DNA of 64,000 bases from Flavobacteriales bacterium (GCA_947449575.1 CANFRV010000002.1:148365-212364), one strand, 5' to 3'. Shown: positions 18,226-27,844, counted from the stretch's first letter. Notes: a model not told the origin generated them from the letters alone. Numbers and translations are program-made.

Positions 18226-18445
18226 AATATTCATCCTCATTAAAAAGGAAATCTTCCCTTGAAGGATAATCAGGCCAAATATCTTCAATACTTTCGTATG
18301 TGTCTCCTTCATCTTCTAAAGCTTGTAGGTTTTCTACAACTTCCAAAGGTGCTCCCGCTCGTATAGCGAAATCGATTAACTCATCTTTAGTAGCAGGCCA
18401 TGGGGCGTCTTCAAGATAAGATGCAAGTTCTAATGTCCAGTACAT
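18224..18445 (-). CDS. Small acidic DUF2795-like protein
   Basis: 73 aa, strongly acidic, with the segment WPATKDELIDFAIRAGAP that matches my memory of DUF2795, followed by an acidic tail rich in Glu and Asp. Cytoplasmic, no membrane segment. It has its own promoter and terminator, so it is a stand-alone gene. Proteins of this kind are common and abundant in Flavobacteria; the role is unknown. Confidence 0.8.
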   Translation of the reverse strand: MYWTLELASYLEDAPWPATKDELIDFAIRAGAPLEVVENLQALEDEGDTYESIEDIWPDYPSREDFLFNEDEY

Positions 18446-18475
18446 TTTCTTAGTGTTTTATTATTTTTATTGGCG

Positions 18476-18505
18476 CAAAAGTAACTTTTTTTTCAAAGTT
18501 TACAA
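18476..18505 (-). promoter_or_regulatory. Promoter of the DUF2795-like gene
   Basis: Minus-strand TACTTTTG at 18476-18483 and TTG at 18503-18505, spaced by 19 nt: a full consensus match, 30 nt upstream of the start codon. Confidence 0.72.
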
Positions 18506-18602
18506 GTAATTCGTTGAAAACTTTACAATTATTTTTCTGAGCAGTAAAAATTACTTCAAAATATCATCAATTATCGCCAAGAATTTAAAGTCAAATACGA
18601 TG

Positions 18603-19151
18603 TCACATTCTTGGTTTCCAGGGTTGTTCGGTGATGTTTAAGTCTTTGGATAACTTTCTAGATATTACAAAGAGATAATCACTCAATCGGTTGATGTATT
18701 TGAATACAATTTCTGAAACAAACTCATGCTCATGAAGAGAAATAATTACCCGTTCTGCTCTTCTACAAACGCAGCGCGCAATGTGGCAGTAGGAAACCGT
18801 TTGATGTCCGCCAGGTAGTACAAAAAATTTCATTTCAGGCAGTTCTTTATCCATATCATCCATACTTTGTTCAAGAAATTGAATGTCAGATTCTAATAGA
18901 TCAGGTATTTTCATTTTTGATTTGTGAGGATCTGAAGCAAGACTAGACCCAATAGTAAAAAGTCGATCTTGAATTTCTATCAGCTGTAGCTTGTATCTTT
19001 CATCTATTTCTTGGTCTCTTATTAGTCCAATAAATGAGTTTAATTCATCTATCGTTCCGTATGATTCAAGTCGGAGTGAACTTTTAGATACTCTTGTTCC
19101 TCCAATTAATTGTGTTGTTCCAGTATCTCCATTTTTTGTATACACTTTCAT
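18603..19151 (-). CDS. ATP:cob(I)alamin adenosyltransferase, PduO type
   Basis: Makes adenosylcobalamin from cob(I)alamin and ATP, usually serving methylmalonyl-CoA mutase. ATP-binding N-terminus YTKNGDTGTTQLIGG at 4-18, ESYGTIDELN at 30-39, and the C-terminal helix HIARCVCRRAER with the conserved arginines. Length 182 aa is typical. It lies 6 nt after the cyclase gene, so the two share a transcript, an unexpected pairing with no obvious functional logic. Confidence 0.93.
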   Translation of the reverse strand: MKVYTKNGDTGTTQLIGGTRVSKSSLRLESYGTIDELNSFIGLIRDQEIDERYKLQLIEIQDRLFTIGSSLASDPHKSKMKIPDLLESDIQFLEQSMDDMDKELPEMKFFVLPGGHQTVSYCHIARCVCRRAERVIISLHEHEFVSEIVFKYINRLSDYLFVISRKLSKDLNITEQPWKPRM

Positions 19152-19157
19152 TTCATT

Positions 19158-20870
19158 TTAATTTTTTCGAGACTCAATTTCGTCCTCGTAATTATATATT
19201 TTTTTTAGTTCTTGTATGCGTAGATTTTTCCCAAATAATCGAATATTTTTAGCTGTTTCAGTATAAAATACATGGACATTTTCTAAATAGTTGATTTGAA
19301 AACGAACCCAATCTTTATTCGTCATTACTGTACCATAATTTTCAAGTTCTATTCTCAATTTTTGAGCAACTGTATAATAATCAGCTCTACCGAAGTAATC
19401 GTGATCTGCATCGCACATGATTTTTTCTAGTAACGTTACTGGCAAACTATTACTGTGTTGCGTAGCTTTTATAATCTCAACTATTTGATCTATTTGTTCT
19501 GAATTAAAACCATATTTGGGAAGTGTTTTTATGGCTAGATTTACGGCGTATTTTTCATTCTCAATATTACTAATTATGTATCCTGCATCATGATATAACA
19601 CAGCAGTTCTAAGAATGAGCGTTTCTTCTTCATTTAAACCTTCTAGTTTAGCTAATCGAAGAGCCGCTTTTTCTACATCTAGAGTATGCGAAAGATCGTG
19701 GTAAACAATTTCTTCTGGTAAGGATGCTTTCAGTTTGTTTAAAATCTCTTTCCTCATACGTGAAGAATCGACGTTAGAAAGCATACATAAATTTCGGAGC
19801 TCTCCATTTGCTATTTTCCCCTCATTGTATAAGCTGAATTCATTTTTTATTTGTCCAATAAGAAACATTTCAATATCTTCTCCACGATTTTTTATATCTA
19901 TTTTCCCTAGGGAATGAATTTCAAAATAAGGAGCTAATTTTTCTGACATTGCTTCCGTTACATTAATTGAATTTGGAATTGCACTCAATTCTGCCCTTGA
20001 TGCAATGTTGATAGTTTCGCCCCAAACATCAAAGCTGAATTTTTTCTCTCCAATAATTCCTGCAATTAGAGGTCCCTTATTGATTCCAATTCTAATTTCC
20101 CAGAAATCTACATTCATAGCTTCAGAAACTGCTTTTTCATTGTTCATGAAATTTCTAATCTCTAACGCCGCAAGACATGTTCTAATTGCGGGTTCGTCGT
20201 TTTTTTCAGTTACCCCGCCAATAGCCATATATGAATCGCCAATTGTTTTAATTTTTTCTAAATTATATCTTCCAATTATTTCATCAAAGTGAGTGAAATA
20301 ATATTCAAGTTTTTTCAAAAGTTGTAGGGGGTCAATCTTTCGTGTTTTAGAAGAAAAATTAACAAAGTCGGTAAAAAGTACGACTCCATTTTCTATTTTT
20401 TTTGGTGAAAACTTCCCGTTTTTATTTAAGGTTTCTAAAACTGTTTCTGGAAAAATATTAGTAAGTAGTTGATTTATTCTTTGGTCTTTGTAAAATAAAG
20501 ATTTATAGACTTCAATTTTCGCTTCTACTAAATTAGTAGTAAAAGGTTTTGTGATAAAATCAATGGCCCCTTCATTTAAACCTTTTACCATTTTTACTCC
20601 AGAATGAGAGTTATTGGTGATTGCGACAATATAAATATTTTTATTTGAACTTATTTCTTTGATTGTTTTGAAGGTTTCAAATCCCGGGAATGAAGATTGG
20701 TCGATATTAATCAATAAAATGCCTATTTCTTTTTTAGAAAGAATGGGTAGGGCTTCATTGATGCTATTTGCAATTAATGTATTGTTGCCTTTCCCTCTAA
20801 GAATTTGTCTTAATTCCCCTTGAGATTTTTGATCATCATCGATAATTAATAAATTGATGAATCTTTCCAT
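19158..20870 (-). CDS. Receiver-adenylate cyclase-HD domain signalling protein
   Basis: 570 aa in three parts. Residues 1-120 form a response-regulator receiver with acidic residues 11-13, Thr85 and Lys108, but Asn55 sits where the phosphoacceptor Asp should be, so it may not be phosphorylated normally. Residues 155-340 are a class III cyclase with metal ligands Asp168 and Asp212, adenine-selecting Lys208 and Asp281, and transition-state Asn288 and Arg292, so it looks active and ATP-specific. Residues 385-550 form an HD phosphohydrolase-like domain with His391, His395 and His427-Asp428. Synthesis and perhaps hydrolysis of a nucleotide on one chain is possible, but the HD substrate is unknown. 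Cytosolic. Confidence 0.88.
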   Translation of the reverse strand: MERFINLLIIDDDQKSQGELRQILRGKGNNTLIANSINEALPILSKKEIGILLINIDQSSFPGFETFKTIKEISSNKNIYIVAITNNSHSGVKMVKGLNEGAIDFITKPFTTNLVEAKIEVYKSLFYKDQRINQLLTNIFPETVLETLNKNGKFSPKKIENGVVLFTDFVNFSSKTRKIDPLQLLKKLEYYFTHFDEIIGRYNLEKIKTIGDSYMAIGGVTEKNDEPAIRTCLAALEIRNFMNNEKAVSEAMNVDFWEIRIGINKGPLIAGIIGEKKFSFDVWGETINIASRAELSAIPNSINVTEAMSEKLAPYFEIHSLGKIDIKNRGEDIEMFLIGQIKNEFSLYNEGKIANGELRNLCMLSNVDSSRMRKEILNKLKASLPEEIVYHDLSHTLDVEKAALRLAKLEGLNEEETLILRTAVLYHDAGYIISNIENEKYAVNLAIKTLPKYGFNSEQIDQIVEIIKATQHSNSLPVTLLEKIMCDADHDYFGRADYYTVAQKLRIELENYGTVMTNKDWVRFQINYLENVHVFYTETAKNIRLFGKNLRIQELKKIYNYEDEIESRKN

Positions 20871-20954
20871 TTTACTATTTTAACTTTTAAAGATAAAAGA
20901 ATACCACGTAAAACAGTTCATTTCGTAAAATTGTTTTCGGTTTAGATCTACAAT

Positions 20955-23201
20955 TTATTTTAGAAGGGCCTCTAATTTTCTAAACGACACCTGATTTTGA
21001 GCGCTCTTAAAGGCAATTTCTATTTTTTGTTTTTCGTTTTTCGTAAGATGCCATGAAAGAGAGATTCTATCTTGTTTATTTTCTCTCAGATTGAATGTGA
21101 TGGTATTGATAGGGACTTTAAAATCTGTTAACCCTATTTTAATCAATTCTTCTTGGTCAAAATCTTGCGTTTTTGTAAAGTTTTTATACATATTTCCAAA
21201 GGGAAGCGTGATTTTATCAAGCATTGAAATTTTCTCATATGTTTCTTTATTTAATATTTTTTTCGTGTCTCTAATTTGCAGTATAACAACTCCAGAAGTA
21301 TTTTTATCTATCCAGTCTTTCATAACGTAGAGAAATTCCATCATCGATTTCCCACCATAATTATCTCGTATTCCAGCATCCATTAATTGCACCCCAGGAT
21401 TTGTTGGCATTGTGACCATTGGAAGGACAAAAGGAAATGTGGCCTGCGCACGAAGTACCGTTGAAAATCGAATGTCATTTGGTTTATTTGATTTGAAAAA
21501 ACTTTGATAATCGATATTCTCATACACTTGTGTCATTGGACTAGCACCTTTAGATGAAGCGGACATGAAGTTCAATGATTGAGAAGAGATATAGAGTCTT
21601 CTGCCATCATTTACAATGGTAGGACTAAAAAGCATCACTGGTATTATCGCCTTTGCTTCGTAGGGCTTGTAATATCCAAGACTATGGTTTAGCATGTCGT
21701 CGGTGTTTTCATGCAGTTGTTGTTCAAAGGAATACCCACGATCTTTGGTGTATTGATAGCCATTGATCAACACATGTTGATATCTAAAGAGTAAATCATT
21801 AGATGCTGCCGAAAAGCACAATTTATTCAATAAATCTTTAGCAATTTTTTCTCTATATTCACCTGAATACATGTTTAATAATTGTCCTTTTTGATAGCTT
21901 AAGAGAATCTCCCTAAAATAAGCAGCTCCAATCATGCCGCCTGATGCTCCGGTCATTAAATGTAAATGTTTTGCTAATTGCCCCTTTAATAATTCGTCGG
22001 TTTTTTGAAGAACAGTAAAAGACCATAATGCGCTTCGAGAGCCACCGCCAGATGAGTTGGATATGATTAATTTTGGTTTTTCTTCACCTGTTTTTGCTTT
22101 CCATTCGTCGAGTATTTTTGTATACGCAATGATTGTTTCTTTTACATTTTTTTTTGATGATCGTTCAATTTCATTTATTGAATATTCATTCTTAGACTCG
22201 TTGTCGTAGGATAAGCCATATGCATAATTCTTAAAAGTAAAAAAATTAGAATTTATACTAAGGTAGTTCATAGAAAATATCACGATAAAAACGATCGGAT
22301 AAGTCCATCGGTGAAACCACGATAGCATGGCGCTAAAAAGCATTAAAATAACGGTAAGCAATAACACAATACTCATTGCAGCTGGAATTTCAAAGAGAGT
22401 ATATTCTCTAAATAATCCGACTGAAATATAGAAAATAATAGTAAGCACTTCAAAAACAGAAGTATTTACGCGGTTTGAATTGAAAATTTTTTCTTTTAAA
22501 GTTTCATCAAAATGGGTAATACTTCTACTGTTATACAACTTCAGTTGCTTTCCGATATATATGTAGTCTTTTTCCTTTACTTGATTAAAAAAACCAGACC
22601 ATTTTTCTTTTTTGTTGATCAATGATACCTTTTTTTTTGAAAAACTTTCTTCGGAGTCCGTGTTGTTTAATGTATTTAAAATAGAATTTTTACGAGGAAA
22701 GAAATACAGCATTGATAAAAACATAAAAGTGCCAAATCCAATAATATATGATACTATATATATGAAAATGTCCATTTTAGAAGCAAATTCTTCCAAGATT
22801 TGAAAGGATGAGAATTTAACTATATACAACACACTGAAAATGATTGGTATGATTGAATTGTTCAAACAGAATTTTAAAAAGGGCTTCCTTACCACCAATA
22901 AAAATGGAAAATGTGTACCAATACGAATGTAGCTATACGTATTAAAACCCATTGTGAATCCTCCAATGGAGAACCCGATAAAGAAAAAGGAAAAACCACT
23001 TACTTCACCTAAATATTCTGGAGAATAGAATAAAAGCGGAATTCCGAATGAATATCCTAGACTATCTGTAATAATTAGAAAAAGAATAAACCAATAAAAA
23101 AGGGCTAATAAATTATATTTAACATGACTAATTAGAAGTTGAACAGGAAAAAAAGCCCTAAAAAACTGTCTTATCGAAATGCTTTGGCCTCTTGCTTCCA
23201 T
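20955..23201 (-). CDS. Membrane-anchored patatin-like phospholipase
   Basis: 748 aa. Residues 1-325 contain about eight hydrophobic segments interrupted by a cytosolic stretch (170-245). Residues 375-640 are a patatin domain with oxyanion GGGSR at 385-389, nucleophile Ser420 in GASGG and the dyad aspartate in MDAGIRDNYGG. It probably hydrolyses acyl chains of membrane lipids close to the inner membrane. An N-terminal multi-span anchor is not the common patatin layout. It starts 31 nt after the ureohydrolase gene, so it may share its transcript. Confidence 0.85.
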   Translation of the reverse strand: MEARGQSISIRQFFRAFFPVQLLISHVKYNLLALFYWFILFLIITDSLGYSFGIPLLFYSPEYLGEVSGFSFFFIGFSIGGFTMGFNTYSYIRIGTHFPFLLVVRKPFLKFCLNNSIIPIIFSVLYIVKFSSFQILEEFASKMDIFIYIVSYIIGFGTFMFLSMLYFFPRKNSILNTLNNTDSEESFSKKKVSLINKKEKWSGFFNQVKEKDYIYIGKQLKLYNSRSITHFDETLKEKIFNSNRVNTSVFEVLTIIFYISVGLFREYTLFEIPAAMSIVLLLTVILMLFSAMLSWFHRWTYPIVFIVIFSMNYLSINSNFFTFKNYAYGLSYDNESKNEYSINEIERSSKKNVKETIIAYTKILDEWKAKTGEEKPKLIISNSSGGGSRSALWSFTVLQKTDELLKGQLAKHLHLMTGASGGMIGAAYFREILLSYQKGQLLNMYSGEYREKIAKDLLNKLCFSAASNDLLFRYQHVLINGYQYTKDRGYSFEQQLHENTDDMLNHSLGYYKPYEAKAIIPVMLFSPTIVNDGRRLYISSQSLNFMSASSKGASPMTQVYENIDYQSFFKSNKPNDIRFSTVLRAQATFPFVLPMVTMPTNPGVQLMDAGIRDNYGGKSMMEFLYVMKDWIDKNTSGVVILQIRDTKKILNKETYEKISMLDKITLPFGNMYKNFTKTQDFDQEELIKIGLTDFKVPINTITFNLRENKQDRISLSWHLTKNEKQKIEIAFKSAQNQVSFRKLEALLK

Positions 23202-23232
23202 AGATTAAATGTTTTGTTGACAATTTTCGATA

Positions 23233-24213
23233 CTACTTGGTACTATTTATTTTTATAAAATCAGCCACCAAATAGGAAATCGTTTTTCCGATAACTTTTT
23301 TTTCACTTTCAGATTGAGGAGCTCCCTCTGGTAAATGAAGATAGGCAATATTTTTTAAAGTTGCTACTTCTCTCATGTAATTTCTAGCTTCTTCGATGGA
23401 AAAACCACTCGGAGTGAAAGCGGATGAAGGCATCATCGAAATGCTATCTAAGTCTAATTCAATACCTAACGCCAATTCCGCGCTTCTTTTTGCAGAAATT
23501 GAATGAATATCGTCTCTCAAATTTCTTTTTTTGTCTAAATAATCTTCAAAAAATGTATACGTAAAATTATTTTTATCTAGATATGTGTAAATCTTTTCAC
23601 TATTGTATTGTTGGTGCAAGCCAAGAACTGTGTAATGATTTAAAAATCCTCTTTCTTTCGCGTAGGAAAATGGATTACCACTGTGTCGACCTTCCAAGTC
23701 TCTGCAATCAGCATGAGGGTCAAGATTGATCACGTCAATTGATTTTTTTAATTCGGAAAAACATGATTTTATCAAAGCATATGCATTATTATGTCCACCT
23801 CCAATGACAATAGGTATTTTCCCTAAGGCAATAAATGGTTGAATAATTTCTTGAACAAATTCATCCAGCAGCTCAATTCTCTTTCGTCCTTCTTCGACAG
23901 AAATAAAAGGAGCTGATTGTACAATTTCTCCAAAAACACAGATTTCATCCCCCTCTAAAAAACGATTGGATTGTATATTAATAAAACGTGATAAAAAGGC
24001 ATCGAAGGCAAATTTAGAACCTTTCAATCCAAGGTTTGCTTGTGGACCAATATCTTCTGAAATTCCTATAATGACATATTTGCATTCGGGAGAACTGTGA
24101 TCATAGTTTAGTCTTTCACCAATTTTAGTTTCACCTTCTCTTGTTGAAAGATAGTTAGAAATAGCTTTACCAGTAAAAGGGATGAATTCAAAGAAATCTG
24201 ATTTACTTTCCAT
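23233..24213 (-). CDS. Arginase/formimidoylglutamase-family ureohydrolase
   Basis: Binuclear manganese hydrolase fold, 326 aa. Ligands are visible in GGGHNNAYA, in NLDPHADCRDLEGRHSGNP (D-x-H-x-D), and in ELDLDSI (D-x-D). Members cleave guanidino or formimino groups; the Bacteroidota versions are usually labelled formimidoylglutamase, which makes glutamate in histidine breakdown, but no other hut gene is adjacent. The start overlaps the upstream thioesterase gene by 11 nt. The family is firm, the substrate is not. Confidence 0.85.
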   Translation of the reverse strand: MESKSDFFEFIPFTGKAISNYLSTREGETKIGERLNYDHSSPECKYVIIGISEDIGPQANLGLKGSKFAFDAFLSRFINIQSNRFLEGDEICVFGEIVQSAPFISVEEGRKRIELLDEFVQEIIQPFIALGKIPIVIGGGHNNAYALIKSCFSELKKSIDVINLDPHADCRDLEGRHSGNPFSYAKERGFLNHYTVLGLHQQYNSEKIYTYLDKNNFTYTFFEDYLDKKRNLRDDIHSISAKRSAELALGIELDLDSISMMPSSAFTPSGFSIEEARNYMREVATLKNIAYLHLPEGAPQSESEKKVIGKTISYLVADFIKINSTK

Positions 24214-24640
24214 GTTTCGTTAATAAAGTTAAAAATAAAGTCGGTGGAAGTATAGGTCTCATCGTTTCCTTTGAGACAAAAGCTAATGTTATTTTCGAAG
24301 TAGAAATTAGTCTTCCATCCGCATTTGTTATTTCATGTTCAAAATAGATACGTGAACCATTAATACCAACTATTTTAGATTTGATAAGAAGTTCATCATC
24401 ATATTTTGCAGGAAATAAGTATTTCACTTGGAATTCTGACACGGGTAGCATTACGCCATCTGCTTCCATTTCCTTGTAGCTCATTCCTATATCTCGTAAA
24501 GCTTCAACTCTCCCTACTTCAAGGTATTGCGCGTAATTTCCATAGTAGCAATAGCCCATTTGATCCGTTTCTCCGTATCGAACCCTTAATTTTGTCACAT
24601 GAGAAAATTCAACTTCCATATTATTGTCTAAATCTATCAT
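24203..24640 (-). CDS. Acyl-CoA thioesterase, YbgC/FadM-like
   Basis: Hotdog-fold protein of 145 aa with the active-site segment RYGETDQMGYCYYGNYAQYL, in which the Asp of ETDQMG is the expected catalytic residue. It differs from the paralog at 12169, which has LDTLGHVNN. I choose the ATG at 24640; an earlier TTG at 24664 and an internal ATG at 24619 are alternatives. It overlaps the ureohydrolase by 11 nt and is the first gene of that run. Confidence 0.87.
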   Translation of the reverse strand: MIDLDNNMEVEFSHVTKLRVRYGETDQMGYCYYGNYAQYLEVGRVEALRDIGMSYKEMEADGVMLPVSEFQVKYLFPAKYDDELLIKSKIVGINGSRIYFEHEITNADGRLISTSKITLAFVSKETMRPILPPTLFLTLLTKHGK

Positions 24641-24664
24641 TAAAATCCTGTATAAATATAGCAA

Positions 24665-24984
24665 TTTGTTTGATGTACGTTATTCTTCAAGTGGGAACTT
24701 TTTATTAATTAAAATAAATTGAATTTTATTTTTTATTTATTTTTATTTAATTTAAAATGCTGATTAATAGTATTTTAAAATAAATTATTAAAGTTATTCT
24801 TCTTACACTGTAAAAGATATTTATAAACCAATACCTTTTTGATTTTTTTTTTAACTTTTTTATGTAAATATTTGTACACTGAAAAAAACTTATGAAAAAA
24901 ATTAGAATTAGCAAAGGTTCTAGCTATTCATAAAGTTTTGAACATATAAAAGTAACAACTAATTACAATTAAAGTACAATAGAA
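24665..24984. other. AT-rich gap upstream of dnaA, no clear origin elements
   Basis: About 320 nt of very AT-rich sequence between the divergent thioesterase gene and dnaA. I looked for DnaA boxes (TTATCCACA and close variants on both strands) and found none, so oriC is probably elsewhere. No coding frame or strong hairpin is visible. Near-matches to TAnnTTTG occur (AATATTTG near 24866), but none is exact, so the dnaA promoter is not pinned. Confidence 0.6.
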
Positions 24985-26415
24985 ATGGGGAGTAATCACA
25001 ATGATGCATGGAACGCATGCTTGAAGGTAATAAAAGATAATATTTCTTTGCAAGCTTTTAAAACTTGGTTTGAGCCAATAATTCCGGTAAAATTGGAAGA
25101 AAATGTATTAACCATTCAAGTGCCGTCACATTTTTTTTATGAGTGGTTGGAAGAAAATTATATCACTTTATTAAAAAAAGTAATTCAAAAAGAGTTAGGC
25201 GTTGAAGGGCGACTGGAATATAGCATTGTGATGGAAAATAATACCACTAATTCTACTCCATATACGGTTCGACTTCCTGCATTAAATAGAAGAGAATTAA
25301 GAAATACTCCCGTTTCGATGCCTCTGAATTTGAATGAAAATCAAATTAGAAACCCTTTCATCATCCCAGGATTAAAAAAGGTGAATGTTGAATCTAATTT
25401 AAATCCTTCTTATTCTTTTGAGAACTTTGTTGAAGGTGATTGCAATCGTTTGGCTAGAGCTTCTGGTTTTGCAGTTGCAAATAAGCCTGGAGGGACCGCT
25501 TTTAACCCATTATTGATATACGGAGCAGTTGGTTTGGGTAAAACACATTTGGCGCAAGCAATTGGGATTTCAATTAAAAATCAATTCCCTAGTAAAACAG
25601 TACTTTATGTTGGTTCTGAGAAATTTGCGCACCAATTTATAGATGCAATTAAAAATCAATCGACGAATGATTTTATTCATTTTTATCAAATGATTGATGT
25701 GTTAATTATTGATGACGTTCAATTCTTCTCAGGGAAAGAAAAAACACAAGATGTATTTTTCCATGTTTTCAACCATTTACACCAAAATGGGAAGCAAATT
25801 ATCTTAACATCTGATAAACCACCTGTAGAAATGCAAGGGATGGAACAACGCCTTCTTTCACGTTTTAAATGGGGATTGTCGGCTGATTTAAGTTCTCCAG
25901 AATTGGAAACTCGTATTGCTATTCTTGAAAAGAAAATGTATGGCAACGGTATTGAGTTGCCAAAAGATGTTGTGGAATATTTAGCGTACAGTATTAATAC
26001 CAATGTACGTGAAATGGAAGGTGCTTTAAATACTCTTCTTGCTCAAGCTTCATTAAACAAAAAAGCGATTACAATTGAATTGGCTAAGCAAATGGTGGAC
26101 AAATTTGTTAAAAACACTGCTCGTGAGGTTTCAATTGAATATATTCAAAAAGTGGTGTGCGATTATTTTGATCTGGCGCTTGAGATATTAAAATCTAAAA
26201 CACGTAAACGAGAAGTTGTGCAAGCAAGACAAATTGCAATGTATTTTTCAAAACGTATGACAAAATCTTCTCTTGCGAACATTGGTGCTCACTGTGGAGG
26301 AAAAGACCATGCTACTGTATTGCATGCTTGTAGAACGGTCACAAATTTAGCTGAAACAGATAAGCAGTTTAAAGTTTATTTAGCTGACTTAGAAAAAAAG
26401 TTAACGATACAATAA
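24985..26415 (+). CDS. dnaA: Chromosomal replication initiator DnaA
   Basis: 476 aa with the usual four domains. Domain I, which binds the helicase, covers 1-80; then a short linker of about 60 residues, the AAA+ domain with Walker A GAVGLGKTH at 180-188 and Walker B IIDDVQFF, and the C-terminal DNA-binding domain with the DnaA signature around CGGKDHATVLHACRTV. It unwinds oriC and starts replication. It is monocistronic, closed by a strong terminator 5 nt downstream; dnaN and gyrB are not adjacent. Confidence 0.98.
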   Translation: MGSNHNDAWNACLKVIKDNISLQAFKTWFEPIIPVKLEENVLTIQVPSHFFYEWLEENYITLLKKVIQKELGVEGRLEYSIVMENNTTNSTPYTVRLPALNRRELRNTPVSMPLNLNENQIRNPFIIPGLKKVNVESNLNPSYSFENFVEGDCNRLARASGFAVANKPGGTAFNPLLIYGAVGLGKTHLAQAIGISIKNQFPSKTVLYVGSEKFAHQFIDAIKNQSTNDFIHFYQMIDVLIIDDVQFFSGKEKTQDVFFHVFNHLHQNGKQIILTSDKPPVEMQGMEQRLLSRFKWGLSADLSSPELETRIAILEKKMYGNGIELPKDVVEYLAYSINTNVREMEGALNTLLAQASLNKKAITIELAKQMVDKFVKNTAREVSIEYIQKVVCDYFDLALEILKSKTRKREVVQARQIAMYFSKRMTKSSLANIGAHCGGKDHATVLHACRTVTNLAETDKQFKVYLADLEKKLTIQ

Positions 26416-26420
26416 TTTCA

Positions 26421-26455
26421 AAGGGGCTGTCTCAAAAGGACAGCCCCTTATTTTT
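26421..26455 (+). terminator. Intrinsic terminator of dnaA
   Basis: A perfect 11-bp stem, AAGGGGCTGTC at 26421-26431 with GACAGCCCCTT at 26439-26449, 7-nt loop, then a T run. It is 5 nt after the dnaA stop. Confidence 0.93.
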
Positions 26456-26468
26456 AAGCATTAATGTT

Positions 26469-27653
26469 TTATTCTTTAATTAAAATTTTAGAATCTTGCT
26501 TGTCTACATTCACAAAATACATTCCTTTTTGATTGTTTTCAATTGAAATTGATTGATTTGAATTTATATCTTGTTCCAAAACAATCTTTCCACTGATGTC
26601 TGCAATTACAATTGAATGACTTTCATTATCTGCGAATTTGAATGAATAAACGCCTGATGATGGATTAGGGTAAATAGTAAAATCCTCCTCTTTTTCTGGC
26701 TCTATAATACCTGTCATAGTTTCTCCACATCCCCATTGACTAAAATCTGAACTTGTCGTTTGCCAAGCTTGAAAAGCTGCGAAAGATTCACCTATTGTTG
26801 CCCATTGTAATTCAGAGTATGGAACACCTGCTAAACCATCAAGAACGTTTTGAAGTTTAGTGAAAAACGCTGATCCATAATCGCTTTGATTCGTCATGAT
26901 TCTCATTACATAGAATTTATCAGCTGGCCATTTTCCAGTTTGAATACTATCAACCTGCCCAAGGATCAAGTCAATAATTTCTTGTTCATTAGTAGTATCA
27001 GTTAGCACAGGAGCACACCCTACTCCTATACACCATAAATTTTTAGATGGGTCATGAGTTGTAAAATCAGCTTCCGATTTTGGCTTAAAACATCCAAAAT
27101 TATTATAATCATTATCATGTGGAGGATAACTTCCTGCTCCAGTAATCAAATCACATTGCCATGAATTCCCGTAAATATTCCCAATGATAGGAACTCTATA
27201 CTCTTCCCAATCTAAGGGATGATTTGCAATATCTGTCGACGAATAAATACAACCACCTAAACTATGAGAAGGATTTGCTCCCAAGGAATCTAAAAGATAC
27301 CACTGATCTGCAATGTTTCTTCCATTCATGTTTTTATATCTAGGATCGATCTGTATATTATCAACATAAGGAGCATTTGCTAGGGTTTTAAAAATGTTCG
27401 TACTTGTTGCCGCTTGATCTACAAGTGCTCCTAACACAAAACCATCAGAAGTTTGAACATTCCATTTTACATTGTATGTATTTACCATAGCAGCCATCGT
27501 TAACATATTCGCTTTAGCTATTGAATAATTTAAATTATACTGTAAATTATCTGCAGGTTCATTATGAGATACCAATTGGATGTATAGTTTTGGGATTTGA
27601 CCAAATGAAATAGTTGTTATAAATAACAACGCGAAAAGAAGTGTAGTTTTCAT
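26469..27653 (-). CDS. Secreted protein with T9SS C-terminal sorting domain
   Basis: 394 aa. Signal peptide MKTTLLFALLFITTISFGQ, then a body of about 290 residues that I cannot place by function, and from about residue 320 a type A sorting domain (IYPNPSSGVYSF, IADISGKIVLEQD, KGMYFVNV). That tail targets proteins through the type IX secretion system to the outside, where it is cleaved. The body begins LYIQLVSHNEPAD and contains many Asn, Asp, Cys and His residues, suggesting a metal-dependent or carbohydrate-active enzyme, but this is a guess. Single gene. Confidence 0.85.
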   Translation of the reverse strand: MKTTLLFALLFITTISFGQIPKLYIQLVSHNEPADNLQYNLNYSIAKANMLTMAAMVNTYNVKWNVQTSDGFVLGALVDQAATSTNIFKTLANAPYVDNIQIDPRYKNMNGRNIADQWYLLDSLGANPSHSLGGCIYSSTDIANHPLDWEEYRVPIIGNIYGNSWQCDLITGAGSYPPHDNDYNNFGCFKPKSEADFTTHDPSKNLWCIGVGCAPVLTDTTNEQEIIDLILGQVDSIQTGKWPADKFYVMRIMTNQSDYGSAFFTKLQNVLDGLAGVPYSELQWATIGESFAAFQAWQTTSSDFSQWGCGETMTGIIEPEKEEDFTIYPNPSSGVYSFKFADNESHSIVIADISGKIVLEQDINSNQSISIENNQKGMYFVNVDKQDSKILIKE

Positions 27654-27844
27654 AATTTCTATTTTTTAGTTTTACTAAAGATAACAAACACTCCTACAAA
27701 AAATAAAAAAATATAGGTAAATGATCAAAATCTATCGGTAAATGAATATTGTTGGACTTTTTTTTATCGAGCGGACTTAAAATACGAGAGGGCATCTAGT
27801 ATTTTGAATAATGAACAAATCAAAAGAAATATAGAACGATTCCC

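Noticed and set aside
24665..24984. Possible oriC beside dnaA
   Set aside because: AT-rich, but no DnaA boxes on either strand; reported as a gap, not an origin.
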